A stretch of 64,000 nt of DNA from Seohaeicola saemankumensis (GCF_020171285.1 NZ_JAIUZI010000009.1:124001-188000), one strand, 5' to 3'. Counted from the stretch's first letter, positions 20,537 to 29,346 are shown. Notes: generated by a model from the sequence alone, not told the origin. A program made the numbers and translations.

Positions 20537-20956
20537 ATGGCGCAAACAGGTCGGCAGCGCCGGTGGTCGGATTTCACCGGTCGCTGGACATTGGACCGCG
20601 ACATCTTTCACAGCGACGGGTCGGTCGCCCGTTTTGCCGGGGAGGCGGAATGGGTGCCGCACGGACAGCGGCTGATGTACAGCGAGAGCGGCAGTCTGAC
20701 GATCCAGGGCCAGATGGCGATGGTGGCGGAGCGGCGCTATATCTGGTTGCCGGACCTGACGGTCCTTTTCGAGGACGGGCGGCTGTTTCACAAGGTGCCG
20801 CCCGATGGCGGGCCAACCGCGCATTGGTGCGACCCCGATCACTATGACGGGGTCTACAACTTTGACGACTGGCCGCAGTTCACGGTCGCGTGGCAAGTCA
20901 GGGGCCCGCGAAAATCATACACGATGACAAGTCTTTACCGCCCCTGTTCGGGGTGA
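20537..20956 (+). CDS. DUF6314 family protein
   Basis: A 139-residue soluble protein beginning with a D-F-x-G-R-W-x-L-x-R-x-I motif, followed by beta-strand-rich sequence with many Trp, Tyr and His residues, ending in a W-x-V-x-G-P-R-K-S-Y segment. This matches my memory of the DUF6314 family, a lipocalin-like small protein found in alphaproteobacteria; function unknown. The ATG at 20537 has AGGGATGG upstream. It converges with the DUF6455 gene 9 bp away. Confidence 0.75.
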   Translation: MAQTGRQRRWSDFTGRWTLDRDIFHSDGSVARFAGEAEWVPHGQRLMYSESGSLTIQGQMAMVAERRYIWLPDLTVLFEDGRLFHKVPPDGGPTAHWCDPDHYDGVYNFDDWPQFTVAWQVRGPRKSYTMTSLYRPCSG

Positions 20957-20965
20957 CCGGCGGGC

Positions 20966-21223
20966 CTAACCGGCCTTCATCTGGGCGAGGACGGCGCGGT
21001 TCTGGCAGTAGTCCGGCGCGTGGTCGAGGTGGCTGTTCTGATCCTGCAGCTTGCGGCAGCCGGACTGATCGGGGCAGCCCGAACAGCGCATCACCATGGC
21101 GCGGTAGCGGACCGCTTCGAGTTCGGGGTCGTGGTTTCCCCAGCCCGCCAGATCGGTGCCGAGGCGTTCGATCATGCCGCCGACCAGTTCCGCGCTTTTC
21201 GAGATTTTGGTGAAGACCCCCAT
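20966..21223 (-). CDS. DUF6455 family cysteine-rich small protein
   Basis: An 85-residue soluble protein. The C-terminal half carries the pattern R-C-S-G-C-x4-G-C-R followed by a later Cys in D-Y-C-x-N, typical of DUF6455 proteins common in Rhodobacteraceae. The cysteine spacing could suit a metal or iron-sulfur site, but this is inference. AAAGGGG seven bases before the ATG at 21223 fixes the start; longer in-frame extensions upstream are not supported. Confidence 0.75.
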   Translation of the reverse strand: MGVFTKISKSAELVGGMIERLGTDLAGWGNHDPELEAVRYRAMVMRCSGCPDQSGCRKLQDQNSHLDHAPDYCQNRAVLAQMKAG

Positions 21224-21433
21224 GGTGATGCCCCTTTTGCTGCAGGTCCGAGATTTGGGGCAGGGTGGGGCGATTCCCGGCCGGCTTCCTTGATTTCGGT
21301 TAAGCAGTCCGGCGTTGCCGGGGGTCTGGCGGAGTGGCTGCCGGTCATGCTGCGTCCGCAAAATTCGCTTGCGGCACTGCAGCGTATGGGCCAAAAACCA
21401 CTGCGAACAGGTACAACAGTCAGGAGACATGAC

Positions 21434-22033
21434 ATGAATTCAGCCGCAACGACCGGTGTGCTGGCCGAAACCTTTGGCCCCCGTCAGGGCGCCGCGCTGC
21501 GCGCCAAGCAGGTGGCGCTGGTGATCCTTGGCATCGCCGTTCTGGCGATCTCGGCCAAGATCAAGGTGCCGATGTGGCCGGTGCCGATCACGATGGGCAC
21601 CTTTGCCGTTCTCAGCATCGGCGCCGCCTATGGTGCGCGGCTGGGGCTGGCCACGATCCTGGGATATATGGTTGTCGGCGCGCTGGGCTTCGATGTCTTT
21701 GCCGGATCGTCGGCCGAGAAATTCGGCCTGACCTACATGATGGGCGGCACCGGCGGTTATCTGGTCGGATACGTTCTGGCGACGGTTGCCCTGGGCGCGC
21801 TGGCCGCGCGCGGCTGGGACCGGTCGATGGGCCGCATGGCGGCGGCGCTGCTGATCGGCAACGCGCTGATCTACGTGCCGGGCCTGCTGTGGCTGGGTCA
21901 ACTCTATGGCTGGGACAAGCCGATCCTGCAGTGGGGTCTGACACCGTTCCTCGTGGGCGATGCGATCAAGCTGGCGCTGGCCGCCATGCTGCTGCCCGCG
22001 CTGTGGAAGCTGGTGGGCAAGGCGCGCGGCTGA
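21434..22033 (+). CDS. bioY: Biotin transporter BioY
   Basis: BioY (199 aa) is the biotin-binding membrane S-component of the ECF transporter family, and can import biotin alone in some alphaproteobacteria. Six hydrophobic helices are visible, with the family motif around P-V-P-I-T-M-G-T-F-A-V near residues 50-60. AGGAG lies 7 bases before ATG 21434. bioM and bioN are not adjacent, and no BioR-type palindrome was seen upstream. A strong terminator follows. Confidence 0.93.
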   Translation: MNSAATTGVLAETFGPRQGAALRAKQVALVILGIAVLAISAKIKVPMWPVPITMGTFAVLSIGAAYGARLGLATILGYMVVGALGFDVFAGSSAEKFGLTYMMGGTGGYLVGYVLATVALGALAARGWDRSMGRMAAALLIGNALIYVPGLLWLGQLYGWDKPILQWGLTPFLVGDAIKLALAAMLLPALWKLVGKARG

Positions 22034-22069
22034 TCCGCAGCGCGGATCCGCACCTGTAAATGACGATCC

Positions 22070-22102
22070 AAGGCCCGCAGCGCGACCCGCTGCGGGCCTT
22101 TT
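22070..22102 (+). terminator. Intrinsic terminator of bioY
   Basis: An 11 bp GC-rich stem (22072-22082 with 22088-22098) is followed by TTTTG; it sits 37 bp after the bioY stop. Confidence 0.9.
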
Positions 22103-22181
22103 GTTTGGGCGACGGGTTCTATGGTTTACAGGCGGGCGCAGACGGGAAATGATCGGAGCCGAACAAGGGGAGGGTCCAGGT

Positions 22182-22742
22182 GTGATCGAATCCATTCAAA
22201 AGGCGCTGCGGGTCTCTGCGCTGGCGGTGATGATGGCGCCGGTGGCGGCGCTGGCGGACATGCCGGTGGCCTACAAGGACGGGGCGGCGACGCTGTTTCG
22301 GTTCAATGCGCCGGATTTCTGGACCGTACGGGCCGGCGGGCCGCGGGATCTGACCGCGCCGGGCGATACCGGCGAGCTGGGCGTGAACCGGGTGATCGGC
22401 CTGCAGCCCACGGCCGATCCGCATGTCTGGATGGGTTTTGTGTCGCCGCGCGGCGTGTCGAGTTTTGAGCAGGCCGGAGCGTACCTGCGCGAGGTTGGTC
22501 CGTTTCTGGTGAAAAACGTCAGCGCGGGCGAAATTGTCCCGACCCGGGTGGGAGGGTTGCCGGCGCGCAAGATGGCCGGCACCGGCACCCGCAACGGCCG
22601 CGCGGTGGAATTCACCGCCGTGGCGATTGACCTGCCCGGACCGCGCATGGCGGTTTCGGTGGTGGTGTTCGAAAGCGGGGCGAACCCCGAACTGGTGCAA
22701 GATGTGAACGCTGTTTTTGCTTCGTTCCGCGCGGCGCAATAG
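22182..22742 (+). CDS. Exported hypothetical protein
   Basis: A 186-residue protein with a signal peptide (about residues 1-25, ending A-A-L-A-D) and a mature domain of mixed strands and helices with no motif I recognise. The GTG at 22182 is preceded by GGAGGG seven bases upstream and gives a normal signal peptide, so I prefer it over the ATG at 22149. It is followed after 9 bp by a small lipoprotein gene, probably in one transcript. Location would be periplasm or outer envelope. Confidence 0.75.
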   Translation: MIESIQKALRVSALAVMMAPVAALADMPVAYKDGAATLFRFNAPDFWTVRAGGPRDLTAPGDTGELGVNRVIGLQPTADPHVWMGFVSPRGVSSFEQAGAYLREVGPFLVKNVSAGEIVPTRVGGLPARKMAGTGTRNGRAVEFTAVAIDLPGPRMAVSVVVFESGANPELVQDVNAVFASFRAAQ

Positions 22743-22751
22743 GGGGAACGG

Positions 22752-23036
22752 ATGAAACCTGTCAGCCTGAGAAAGATGTGTCTCGCCGTGTCCATGACGG
22801 TATCGGCGGTTGCCCTGTCGGGGTGCGATCCCAACGCGGTCTATACCGGCGGGTCGGTCTATTACGATTCGATGCTGTGGAACGATTACTACTATGGCCG
22901 GCCACCGTCGCGCCCGCCGCGCCCGGAGCGTCCGGTGAAGCCGGTGCACCCGATCGCCCCGGTGCCGCCGCCGCGCCCGACGCCGCCGATCGCCCGGCCG
23001 CCGGTGGCCCGGCCGCCGATCCACCGGCCGCGGTGA
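22752..23036 (+). CDS. Small proline-rich lipoprotein
   Basis: A 94-residue protein with a lipoprotein signal ending in the lipobox L-S-G-C (Cys about residue 25). A Tyr-rich patch (residues 30-49) leads into a tail in which roughly every second or third residue is proline, mixed with Arg. It is likely an envelope lipoprotein with an extended tail, possibly bridging to peptidoglycan or binding SH3-like partners; this is inference. GGGGGAAC lies before the ATG. It converges with dddP, 9 bp apart. Confidence 0.75.
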   Translation: MKPVSLRKMCLAVSMTVSAVALSGCDPNAVYTGGSVYYDSMLWNDYYYGRPPSRPPRPERPVKPVHPIAPVPPPRPTPPIARPPVARPPIHRPR

Positions 23037-23045
23037 CGGCCGGAG

Positions 23046-24386
23046 TCACGCCCCCATCAGGGCGAGGTCAAAGGGGTAGCGGGTGAGGTTTTCGAACCCG
23101 TCTTCGGTGATCAGCACCTGGTCTTCGAGCTTGATCGAGAAATTGCCGCCGACCTCGCCCACCGCCGCCTCGACACACAGAACCATGCCCGGTTCGAGCG
23201 GGTAGTCGAAGGCGCCGGGCACCGCCATGTCGGGGTAGGCGACGAGGGGCCATTCGTCACAAAGCCCGACACCGTGCATCAGACAGCCGTATTTCAGCGC
23301 CTGGAACCTGTCGTCCAGCCGGTGCGCGTTGGCGGTCAGTTCGGGGATGGTCACGCCGGGTTTCAGCATGGCCATGTTGGTCATGATATGCTCGTGGGCA
23401 TGCTGCATCGCATAGACCATGTCGGGGCGCGGTTTGGCATCGCCGATCCACCAGGTGCGGCTGATGTCGACGCAGATGCCGTAGGCGCCGATCAGGTCGG
23501 TGTCAAAGGCGACGATTTCGTTGTTGCGCACGATGCGCGGGCCGCATTCCTGGAACCACGGGTTGGTGCGCGGGCCCGACGACAGCAGGCGGGTTTCGAT
23601 CCATTCGCCGCCCCGGCGGATGTTTTCGGCGTGCAGCACGGCCCAGATGTCGTCTTCGCTGGTCTGGCCGAGGGGGACGTTGGCGCGGGCGAAGTCCTCC
23701 ATCGCGCGGACGGCGGTTTCGCAGGCGTGGCTGGCGCAGCGCATGGCGCGGATCTCGTCCGGGCCTTTGACCGCGCGGGCCTTTTCGGTGACCTCTTCGC
23801 CCTCCATGATGTCGAACCCCTGCGCCTCGAGGGCGCGCAGCCCGTGCAGCATGATCTTGTCCACCGCGAGCCTTGTTTCGCCCGGCGCGTGCTCGGCCAG
23901 GACCTGGCGCACGCCGTTGGCAAAGGCATCGGCGGCGATGTCAATGCGGTCGCCCCGGTCAAAATAGAACAGGTCGGCGCCCGAGCGGACCTCGCGCACA
24001 AGCGGGTTGAATGAGGAGAGGAAAGGCGCGTTCTTGTAATCCCAGATCACCATGTAGCCGTCGGCGCACAGCAGCACGGCGCGGAACGGGTTGTGCGTGT
24101 TCCACAGCTGCATGTTGGTGCTGTCGGTGGCGTAGCGGATGTTGAGCGGGTCGAACATCAAGAGCCCGGCATAGCCCCGGTCGGTGATGTGGCGGGTCAG
24201 GCGGGACCAGCGATAACTGCGCATGGCGGGCAGGTTGGGCAGATCGAGCCCGGCCTGCGCCCATTCGGACAGGGCCAGCCGTGTCGGGCCGATTTCGATC
24301 CGGTTTTGATCGTTGGGGGTGCCGTCGGCGGTCAGGGCGCCACGGGTCGGGTCGATCTTGCGGCTGTCGCTGTAGTGAACGGTCAT
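23046..24386 (-). CDS. dddP: Dimethylsulfoniopropionate lyase DddP
   Basis: A 446-residue M24-peptidase-fold protein whose length and sequence match DddP, which cleaves DMSP into dimethyl sulfide and acrylate. By my count all six metal ligands described for DddP are at their published positions: Asp295, Asp297, Asp307, His371, Glu406 and Glu421; Tyr366 and Asp377, also described as active-site residues, are present. It is cytoplasmic, without signal peptide. The start is ATG 24386 with GGAGAG upstream; the long open frame beyond it is not coding. It is divergent from a DUF3445 gene. prpE and acnB elsewhere in the window could use C3 products, by inference. Confidence 0.95.
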   Translation of the reverse strand: MTVHYSDSRKIDPTRGALTADGTPNDQNRIEIGPTRLALSEWAQAGLDLPNLPAMRSYRWSRLTRHITDRGYAGLLMFDPLNIRYATDSTNMQLWNTHNPFRAVLLCADGYMVIWDYKNAPFLSSFNPLVREVRSGADLFYFDRGDRIDIAADAFANGVRQVLAEHAPGETRLAVDKIMLHGLRALEAQGFDIMEGEEVTEKARAVKGPDEIRAMRCASHACETAVRAMEDFARANVPLGQTSEDDIWAVLHAENIRRGGEWIETRLLSSGPRTNPWFQECGPRIVRNNEIVAFDTDLIGAYGICVDISRTWWIGDAKPRPDMVYAMQHAHEHIMTNMAMLKPGVTIPELTANAHRLDDRFQALKYGCLMHGVGLCDEWPLVAYPDMAVPGAFDYPLEPGMVLCVEAAVGEVGGNFSIKLEDQVLITEDGFENLTRYPFDLALMGA

Positions 24387-24572
24387 CGCGGCGCTCTCCC
24401 TAGCTGAGGTGGGATCACTGTGGAAAGAGCGGTGCGACCCCGTCCGTCCCGGAACCGTCGTGCCGGATGTCGTTTTTGCACCCCGGCGGGCGGGGTTTCC
24501 ATTCGGGAAGGGTGCCGCTAGCGTGGCGCAAAACCGGGCCCCTGGCCCGTTTCCCAAGCCGAGGTGACGCGC

Positions 24573-25307
24573 ATGTCGATGCCGATCGTTTTGCAGAAAT
24601 GCATCCCCTATGACCCGATGTCGCCGCGTCCGCTGCCGGGGATTCAACCGCTGGATCCGGATGACTGGCTGCTGCGGGACGATGCCTTTGCCGCGCAGAT
24701 GGCGCTGCGGGACCGGCTGCTGGAGACCCGGCGGGAGGCGGTGGTGGCGATGGCCGAGGAGGCTGGCGATGCGGCGCAGGAGCTGCTGGACGAGGTTCTG
24801 GAGCGCGCCTATGGCGGTGCGACGGACAAAGTGGTGCGCCCCGATGGCGTGACGGTCGGGATCGACCGGGATGACCCGATGGGGACGCTGGGCCGTCTGG
24901 TGCAGGAAGACCTGTGCATCCTGCAGAAATCCGGCGACGAACACGTGCTGACCGCCGCCACCTTGTGTTTTCCTGCAAGCTGGACCCTGGCCGAGAAGTT
25001 CATGAAGCCGATGTTGCGGATTCATAGGCCGGTCGACAGCTATGACGCGACGATGGCGCGGCGGGTGCAGCGGCTGTTTGACGGGGTGCAGCCGGGGCGG
25101 CCGCTGTGGCGGTTCAACGCCTTTTGGTACGAAGATCCGGTGCTGTTTCACCCCCGGCGCGAGGCGGATCCGCGCCGCTCGGGCCGCGAGGGGAGTTATT
25201 TGCGCAGCGAACGGCAGTGCATTTTGCGGCTACCCCGGACCAATGCCGCCGTGTTTTCGATTCACACCTATATTCTTGCAAGGCAAGACGTGCCGGGCGC
25301 GGCCTGA
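24573..25307 (+). CDS. DUF3445 protein, heme-dependent oxidative N-demethylase-like
   Basis: A 244-residue protein resembling DUF3445. Family features are an N-terminal P-x-x-P-G-x-x-P-L-D-x-x-D-W-L segment, L-x-x-L-V-Q-E-D-L-C-I-L, the motif A-x-x-x-C-F-P-A-S-W near residues 130-139, and I-H-x-P-V near 150. The family includes subunits of dimethylamine monooxygenase, where heme-dependent N-demethylation is described. No partner genes for that system lie beside it, so activity is unproven. GAGG precedes ATG 24573. It diverges from dddP across 186 bp. Confidence 0.78.
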   Translation: MSMPIVLQKCIPYDPMSPRPLPGIQPLDPDDWLLRDDAFAAQMALRDRLLETRREAVVAMAEEAGDAAQELLDEVLERAYGGATDKVVRPDGVTVGIDRDDPMGTLGRLVQEDLCILQKSGDEHVLTAATLCFPASWTLAEKFMKPMLRIHRPVDSYDATMARRVQRLFDGVQPGRPLWRFNAFWYEDPVLFHPRREADPRRSGREGSYLRSERQCILRLPRTNAAVFSIHTYILARQDVPGAA

Positions 25308-25353
25308 CGGCCGCCCGACGCGGGGTATTTGCGAATTTGCCCTGATGAAAGGG
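25308..25353. repeat. Short intergenic repeat, copy 1 (GGGGTATTTGC...GATGAAA)
   Basis: The gap between two convergent genes holds a G/C-rich stretch, then GGGGTATTTGC and, further on, GATGAAA. The gap at 46870-46949, also between convergent genes, has GGAGTATTTGC and GATGAAA. I recall similar sequences at gene ends in Rhodobacteraceae genomes, so I read both as copies of a small dispersed repeat. Confidence 0.4.
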
Positions 25354-26295
25354 TCAGATCGGCAGCATGGACACGACGTTTTCCAAAGCGCCGGAGCTGT
25401 GCATGACGGCGAGGAAACCGGTCAGCGACAGGACATGGGTGTTGAGGCGGAAATCTTCGCCACGGGCGAGGTTCACCGCAGCCATGGAGGCGGCGACCGG
25501 GGCGGAGAGAAAGACCATCATGCCGGTCATGCCCCAGGAGGCGAGCCGGCGCACGTCGCTTTGCACATCTTCGGCATCCGGGCCGCTGTGGGCTTCGTTG
25601 CCGTGGGGGTCGAAGCGATAGGCAAACGACAGCTCTTCCTGGGCGGTGAGCGAGGGCTGTCGCGGCTCTGACGCGTCATCCAGTATCTGTTCGCCCAGCA
25701 GGGGATCGTCCAGGGCATCGTCGCACCGCCTGTCCAGCCCGTCCATGGTGTCATCGACCGGCGCGAAAGCTGTGTTTTCGATCGGCGGCAGGAAATCCTG
25801 GCGGTCGCGCGCCTGGCGCGGGGTGACGTTGGTAAAGGCACCGATGAACTGATCGACGGTCAGGATGGTGTCGGGCGACAGCCATTCGATCTGGGTGACC
25901 GCCAGCGCGTCCACGAGGCGATACAACATCACGACCAGCATCAGTTCGCTCAGTTCGACATCATCGTGAGGGCCGGAGGCGGCGGTGATTTCGATCTGCA
26001 GCCGGTGCGCATTCTGGTCGAGCCGGTTGCGGCGCTGGGCGTTCAGGCCGACGACCCGGTCGAGCCGGATTTCGCGGCCGCACTGGCCCGAGCCGCGCAG
26101 GCTGCCCAGTGTCAGGTCGATCATGTACTGGCTGCACAGGATGCGGGCGCCATCGTCGGTCATCTGGGTTTGCCGTTCGACGGGATGCCCGTAATCCTCG
26201 AGTGTGGAGACCACGATCCGGCTGACCTGATCCAGCGCGTCGGCCTGGCGGCCAACGAATACCAGTCCGCCGTGGTATTTGCCCATCTGTGTCAC
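25354..26295 (-). CDS. Conserved hypothetical protein with C-terminal membrane segment
   Basis: A 313-residue protein I do not recognise. The N-terminal 150 residues look like a soluble alpha/beta domain, followed by a stretch of acidic, probably flexible sequence (about 165-240). Near the C terminus are one or two hydrophobic segments (about 255-300) that may anchor it. The best start is the GTG at 26295, with CGGAGG nine bases upstream; an ATG at 26286 and one at 26322 are alternatives. A 21 bp inverted repeat lies 61 bp upstream. Confidence 0.6.
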   Translation of the reverse strand: MTQMGKYHGGLVFVGRQADALDQVSRIVVSTLEDYGHPVERQTQMTDDGARILCSQYMIDLTLGSLRGSGQCGREIRLDRVVGLNAQRRNRLDQNAHRLQIEITAASGPHDDVELSELMLVVMLYRLVDALAVTQIEWLSPDTILTVDQFIGAFTNVTPRQARDRQDFLPPIENTAFAPVDDTMDGLDRRCDDALDDPLLGEQILDDASEPRQPSLTAQEELSFAYRFDPHGNEAHSGPDAEDVQSDVRRLASWGMTGMMVFLSAPVAASMAAVNLARGEDFRLNTHVLSLTGFLAVMHSSGALENVVSMLPI

Positions 26296-26355
26296 AGCGA
26301 GTTGCCTCCGTTGAATTATCATTCCCGGTTAACCTAGACGCAGATGAAGGAGAAA

Positions 26356-26376
26356 CTTTGGCGCAATCTGCCAAAG
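26356..26376. promoter_or_regulatory. Inverted repeat CTTTGGC-N7-GCCAAAG
   Basis: A perfect 7 bp inverted repeat with a 7-base spacer in the gap between the lytic transglycosylase gene and the hypothetical gene. It could be an operator for the latter or a weak terminator of the former; there is no T-tract. Confidence 0.35.
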
Positions 26377-26516
26377 ACTAAGGCAGGGTTGCATCGGCGG
26401 AGTCTTGCCGCGCCTGCAAAACCATGGGGTTGCGGGTCGGTATTCCCCGGCGGGGGCGGCAAATCTGGCAAGAATGGGGCAAGGATGGGCGGGTTTGACG
26501 GCAGCGCGGGGCGCGC

Positions 26517-27317
26517 TTAGCCGTCGATGCGCGCGCCCATGATGGCGATGGCCTGTTGGTAGACGGTGGCGGCGTTCCACTGCTTGATGACGGCAAAGTT
26601 CGGCTCGCCCGGCTGGTAACCCTTGCCGCGTTTCCATCCCTTGGCGCGCAGGAAATTGGCGGTCGAGGCCAGCGCATCGGTCATGTTGTAGAAATCCACC
26701 CGGCCGTCGCCGGTGGCGTCGACCCCGTATTTCAGCGCGTTGCCGGGCAGGAACTGGGTATGGCCCAGCTCGCCATGTTTGGCGCCCAGCGTGGCGCTGG
26801 TGATCGAGCCCTGATCGACCAGGATCAGCGCGCCGATGGCGTGGGGTTTAAAGAAATCGGACCGGCGGCAGTCGTAGGCCAGCGTGGTGATCGCCGACAC
26901 CACCTGGCTGTCGCCCATGAACCCGCCAAAGGCCGTTTCCATGCCGTGGATCGCGATCAGCACCCCGGCCGGGACGCCGTATTGCTTTTCCAGCGTCGCA
27001 TAGAAGCCGGGATTGCGCGCCTTGCGTTTGCGGCCCTGCGCCACGATGGTGTTGGCCCCGCGCACCTGCATGAACTTGTCGAGCGAGTACCTGAAGCTCT
27101 TCTGGTTGCGGTCGGCGGCAATGGTGCGGGTGGCATATTGCGCCTGCGCCAGCGCCTGAAGGCCGCGTTTCTTGACCCCGGCCTTTTTGGCGGTGCCGGC
27201 GAAATCGCGTTTCCAGGCCTCGAACCCGGCCCCGGTGTTGCCGCAGGTGGCGGCCAGAACGGGGCCCGTGGCCAGCATCGTGGTGGTCAGAGCCAGAACT
27301 TGAAACAAACGGCGCAT
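26517..27317 (-). CDS. Lytic murein transglycosylase (MltB-like)
   Basis: A 266-residue periplasmic enzyme that cleaves peptidoglycan between MurNAc and GlcNAc. A signal peptide covers about residues 1-23. The SLT_2/MltB-type domain has the catalytic Glu127 in I-H-G-M-E-T-A-F-G and the family's G-E-L-G-H-T-Q-F-L-P and D-x-x-G-D-G-R-V-D-F-Y segments. It lacks the C-terminal peptidoglycan-binding domain found in some relatives. GGAG precedes ATG 27317. It lies downstream of a solute-binding protein gene on the same strand, 87 bp away. Confidence 0.9.
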   Translation of the reverse strand: MRRLFQVLALTTTMLATGPVLAATCGNTGAGFEAWKRDFAGTAKKAGVKKRGLQALAQAQYATRTIAADRNQKSFRYSLDKFMQVRGANTIVAQGRKRKARNPGFYATLEKQYGVPAGVLIAIHGMETAFGGFMGDSQVVSAITTLAYDCRRSDFFKPHAIGALILVDQGSITSATLGAKHGELGHTQFLPGNALKYGVDATGDGRVDFYNMTDALASTANFLRAKGWKRGKGYQPGEPNFAVIKQWNAATVYQQAIAIMGARIDG

Positions 27318-27404
27318 GGCGCTCTCCGTTAGAACGAGGGCCGGGTGCAGGCGGCAGCCCGGCCAGTGGACCAAACATGTCTGCGGCGCCCGCAACAGAC
27401 GGCG

Positions 27405-28244
27405 TCAGGGGATGGTGGGCGCAATCAGGTGCATGGCGCGCACCGCGAGACCGGGGGTGACGCCGGGCAGGGCCTCGGCGAAAATTTCCTCCATTCGACC
27501 GCTGGCATAAAGTTGCGAGAGCGCGGCATCGACCACCAGCCGGAATTCGCTGTCGCCGCGTGCCAGCGCAAGCCCGTGTTTCTCGATGGTCAGGATCTCT
27601 CCGGTGACCTTGAACTTGTCCTTCGATTCGCTTGTCGCATAGAGGTGATAGAGGATCGACTGGTCGGCGAAATAGGCGGCGATGTCGCCCGACTCCAGCG
27701 CGGCGACGCCGTCTGCGTGATCTTCGAACACCTTGATTTCCGCCGAGATATTGGCCGCGTTCAGAGAATTGTTCAGCGCCTCCTGCGTGGTGGTGCCGCT
27801 GCGGACGCCCACGGTTTTGCCGGCAAAGTCCTCAAGATGTTCCGGCCCGTCCTTGGGCAGCAGGATGGCGACCCCGTCAACATAGGTCGGCACCGAGAAA
27901 TCGACGATTTCGCGGCGGCGCAGGGTGATGGTGGCCGCGCCGCACAGCAGGTCGATCTCGCCGCTGGCGACCTTGTCAAAGCGGTCCTGGGTGCCGACCG
28001 GGTAGAACACCGCGTTCAGTTCCTCCATGCGCAGGATATTGGCGATGGCCTGCGCGATTTCGGCGCAGAGCATCGGTGAATAGCCGTCCGGGCGGCCGCC
28101 TTCGCCGGCAAAGGAGAGCGGCGCGGCATCGGTGCGGAAGCCGAGCTTCAGCTCTTTGGTTTCCTTGATGCGATCCAGCGTCTGGGCGCCCGCGGGCAGG
28201 GCCAGCGCGAGCAGGGTCACGGCGGAAAGGAGTGTTTTGCGCAT
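27405..28244 (-). CDS. Amino-acid-type ABC transporter substrate-binding protein
   Basis: A 279-residue periplasmic binding protein of the SBP_bac_3 family. A signal peptide (about residues 1-20) is followed by K-L-G-F-R-T-D-A-A-P-L-S-F, G-Y-S-P-M-L-C-A-E-I, a D-R-F-x-K-V-A-S-G-E-I-D-L-L-C-G segment and the ligand-site G-V-R-S-G-T-T-T region near residue 142. These fit polar amino acid binding, but no permease or ATPase gene is adjacent, so it is an orphan component or pairs with a system elsewhere. AAGGG lies nine bases before ATG 28244. Confidence 0.88.
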   Translation of the reverse strand: MRKTLLSAVTLLALALPAGAQTLDRIKETKELKLGFRTDAAPLSFAGEGGRPDGYSPMLCAEIAQAIANILRMEELNAVFYPVGTQDRFDKVASGEIDLLCGAATITLRRREIVDFSVPTYVDGVAILLPKDGPEHLEDFAGKTVGVRSGTTTQEALNNSLNAANISAEIKVFEDHADGVAALESGDIAAYFADQSILYHLYATSESKDKFKVTGEILTIEKHGLALARGDSEFRLVVDAALSQLYASGRMEEIFAEALPGVTPGLAVRAMHLIAPTIP

Positions 28245-28419
28245 TTTGGAAATACCCTTGTGGAAATCGGTTTCCGTCACCTTAGCGACCACAGGCAGCG
28301 CGGCCAAGGGTGCTCTGCGCGCGGGGCGGATCGGGCGGATTGGCGCGGGTATGGAATTCGGGACCCGCGCGTGCCTGTTTTTTGTGCTAAACCGTTGCGA
28401 TGGTCCGGGAGGGACGGCG

Positions 28420-29331
28420 ATGGGGACGGTTGAGGTGAGCGCAGGGGCGGAGCGGCCGATGGACCCGGTTCTGCGGGCGCGTCTGCATTTGCGGCACGAC
28501 GGGCGGCTGGCCCTGTGCGGGGTGCGCGCGGTGCTGAACGCGGCGGATGCGCTGAGCCGGGTCATGGTGGGCAAGCCGTTCTTTGGGCTGCGCGAATGCG
28601 AAGAGTTGCTGGACCGGGTGGCGGGGCGGACCGGAGCGGACCTGCTGCGCGAGATCATGCAGATGAACGGCGGTACGGAGATCGTGGCGCATGGGCTGGA
28701 CCATGTGCCGGCCACGGGCCCGGTCATCATTGCCGCGACCCATCCGACGGGCATGTTCGATTTCGTGGCCCACGCCCATGCCCTGCTGCCGCGCCGGCCG
28801 GACCTGAAGGTGGTGGCGAACCGGGAAGTCGAACGGTTTCTGGGGCCGGAGGCGATTGTGGCGGTGGAGATCGACAAGCAGAACCGCGCCACATCCGCCC
28901 GCGCCACGATTGCCGCGATGGAGGATCATCTGGCGGCCGGCGGGGCGCTGCTGATCTTTGGCTCGGGCCGGGTGCCCCGCCGCGAGGCCGGGCGCCTGAT
29001 CGAACCCGACTGGCGCAGCGGCGCGACCCGCGTCTCGGCGGCCTGCGGCAGCCCGATTGTTCCGGCGGCGCTGGATGCGATGAATTCGCGGTATTACTAC
29101 CGGGCGCGCGCGTCGGCGCAGTTCGTCAGTGGCGGCAATGACAATGTCGGCGCGATGATCGGGTCGCTGCGCTATGCCGCCGAGATGCTGGACAAGCTGG
29201 GCGGGCGGTTCGAGGTGCGCTATGGCGCGCCGATGCCGGCCGGGGCCGACCCGCAGGCGGTGAAGGCGCGCGCCGAGGGGCTGGTGCCGGGGCTGTACGC
29301 AGAGGCCGGGGCGGCGGGCCCTTCCGAATAA
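28420..29331 (+). CDS. PlsC-like acyltransferase
   Basis: A 303-residue 1-acyl-glycerol-3-phosphate acyltransferase-type protein. The acceptor motif is of the variant form A-T-H-P-T-G-M-F-D (His about residue 109) rather than the plain H-x4-D, as in a subgroup of this family. A second block, I-F-G-S-G-R-V-P-R-R-E, follows near residues 180-190. No membrane helix is evident, so membrane attachment would be peripheral. The substrate might be a phospholipid or another acyl acceptor. GGGAGGG precedes ATG 28420. It stands alone between two divergent or convergent neighbours. Confidence 0.78.
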   Translation: MGTVEVSAGAERPMDPVLRARLHLRHDGRLALCGVRAVLNAADALSRVMVGKPFFGLRECEELLDRVAGRTGADLLREIMQMNGGTEIVAHGLDHVPATGPVIIAATHPTGMFDFVAHAHALLPRRPDLKVVANREVERFLGPEAIVAVEIDKQNRATSARATIAAMEDHLAAGGALLIFGSGRVPRREAGRLIEPDWRSGATRVSAACGSPIVPAALDAMNSRYYYRARASAQFVSGGNDNVGAMIGSLRYAAEMLDKLGGRFEVRYGAPMPAGADPQAVKARAEGLVPGLYAEAGAAGPSE

Positions 29332-29346
29332 GGCCCGTTCTCATGA

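Noticed and set aside
21224..21433. BioR operator upstream of bioY
   Set aside because: No TTAT-N2-ATAA-type palindrome is present in the gap.
24387..25151. N-terminal extension of the dddP open frame
   Set aside because: The DddP N terminus starts at 24386 with a ribosome site and the family length of 446 residues; the extension runs antisense through the DUF3445 gene.
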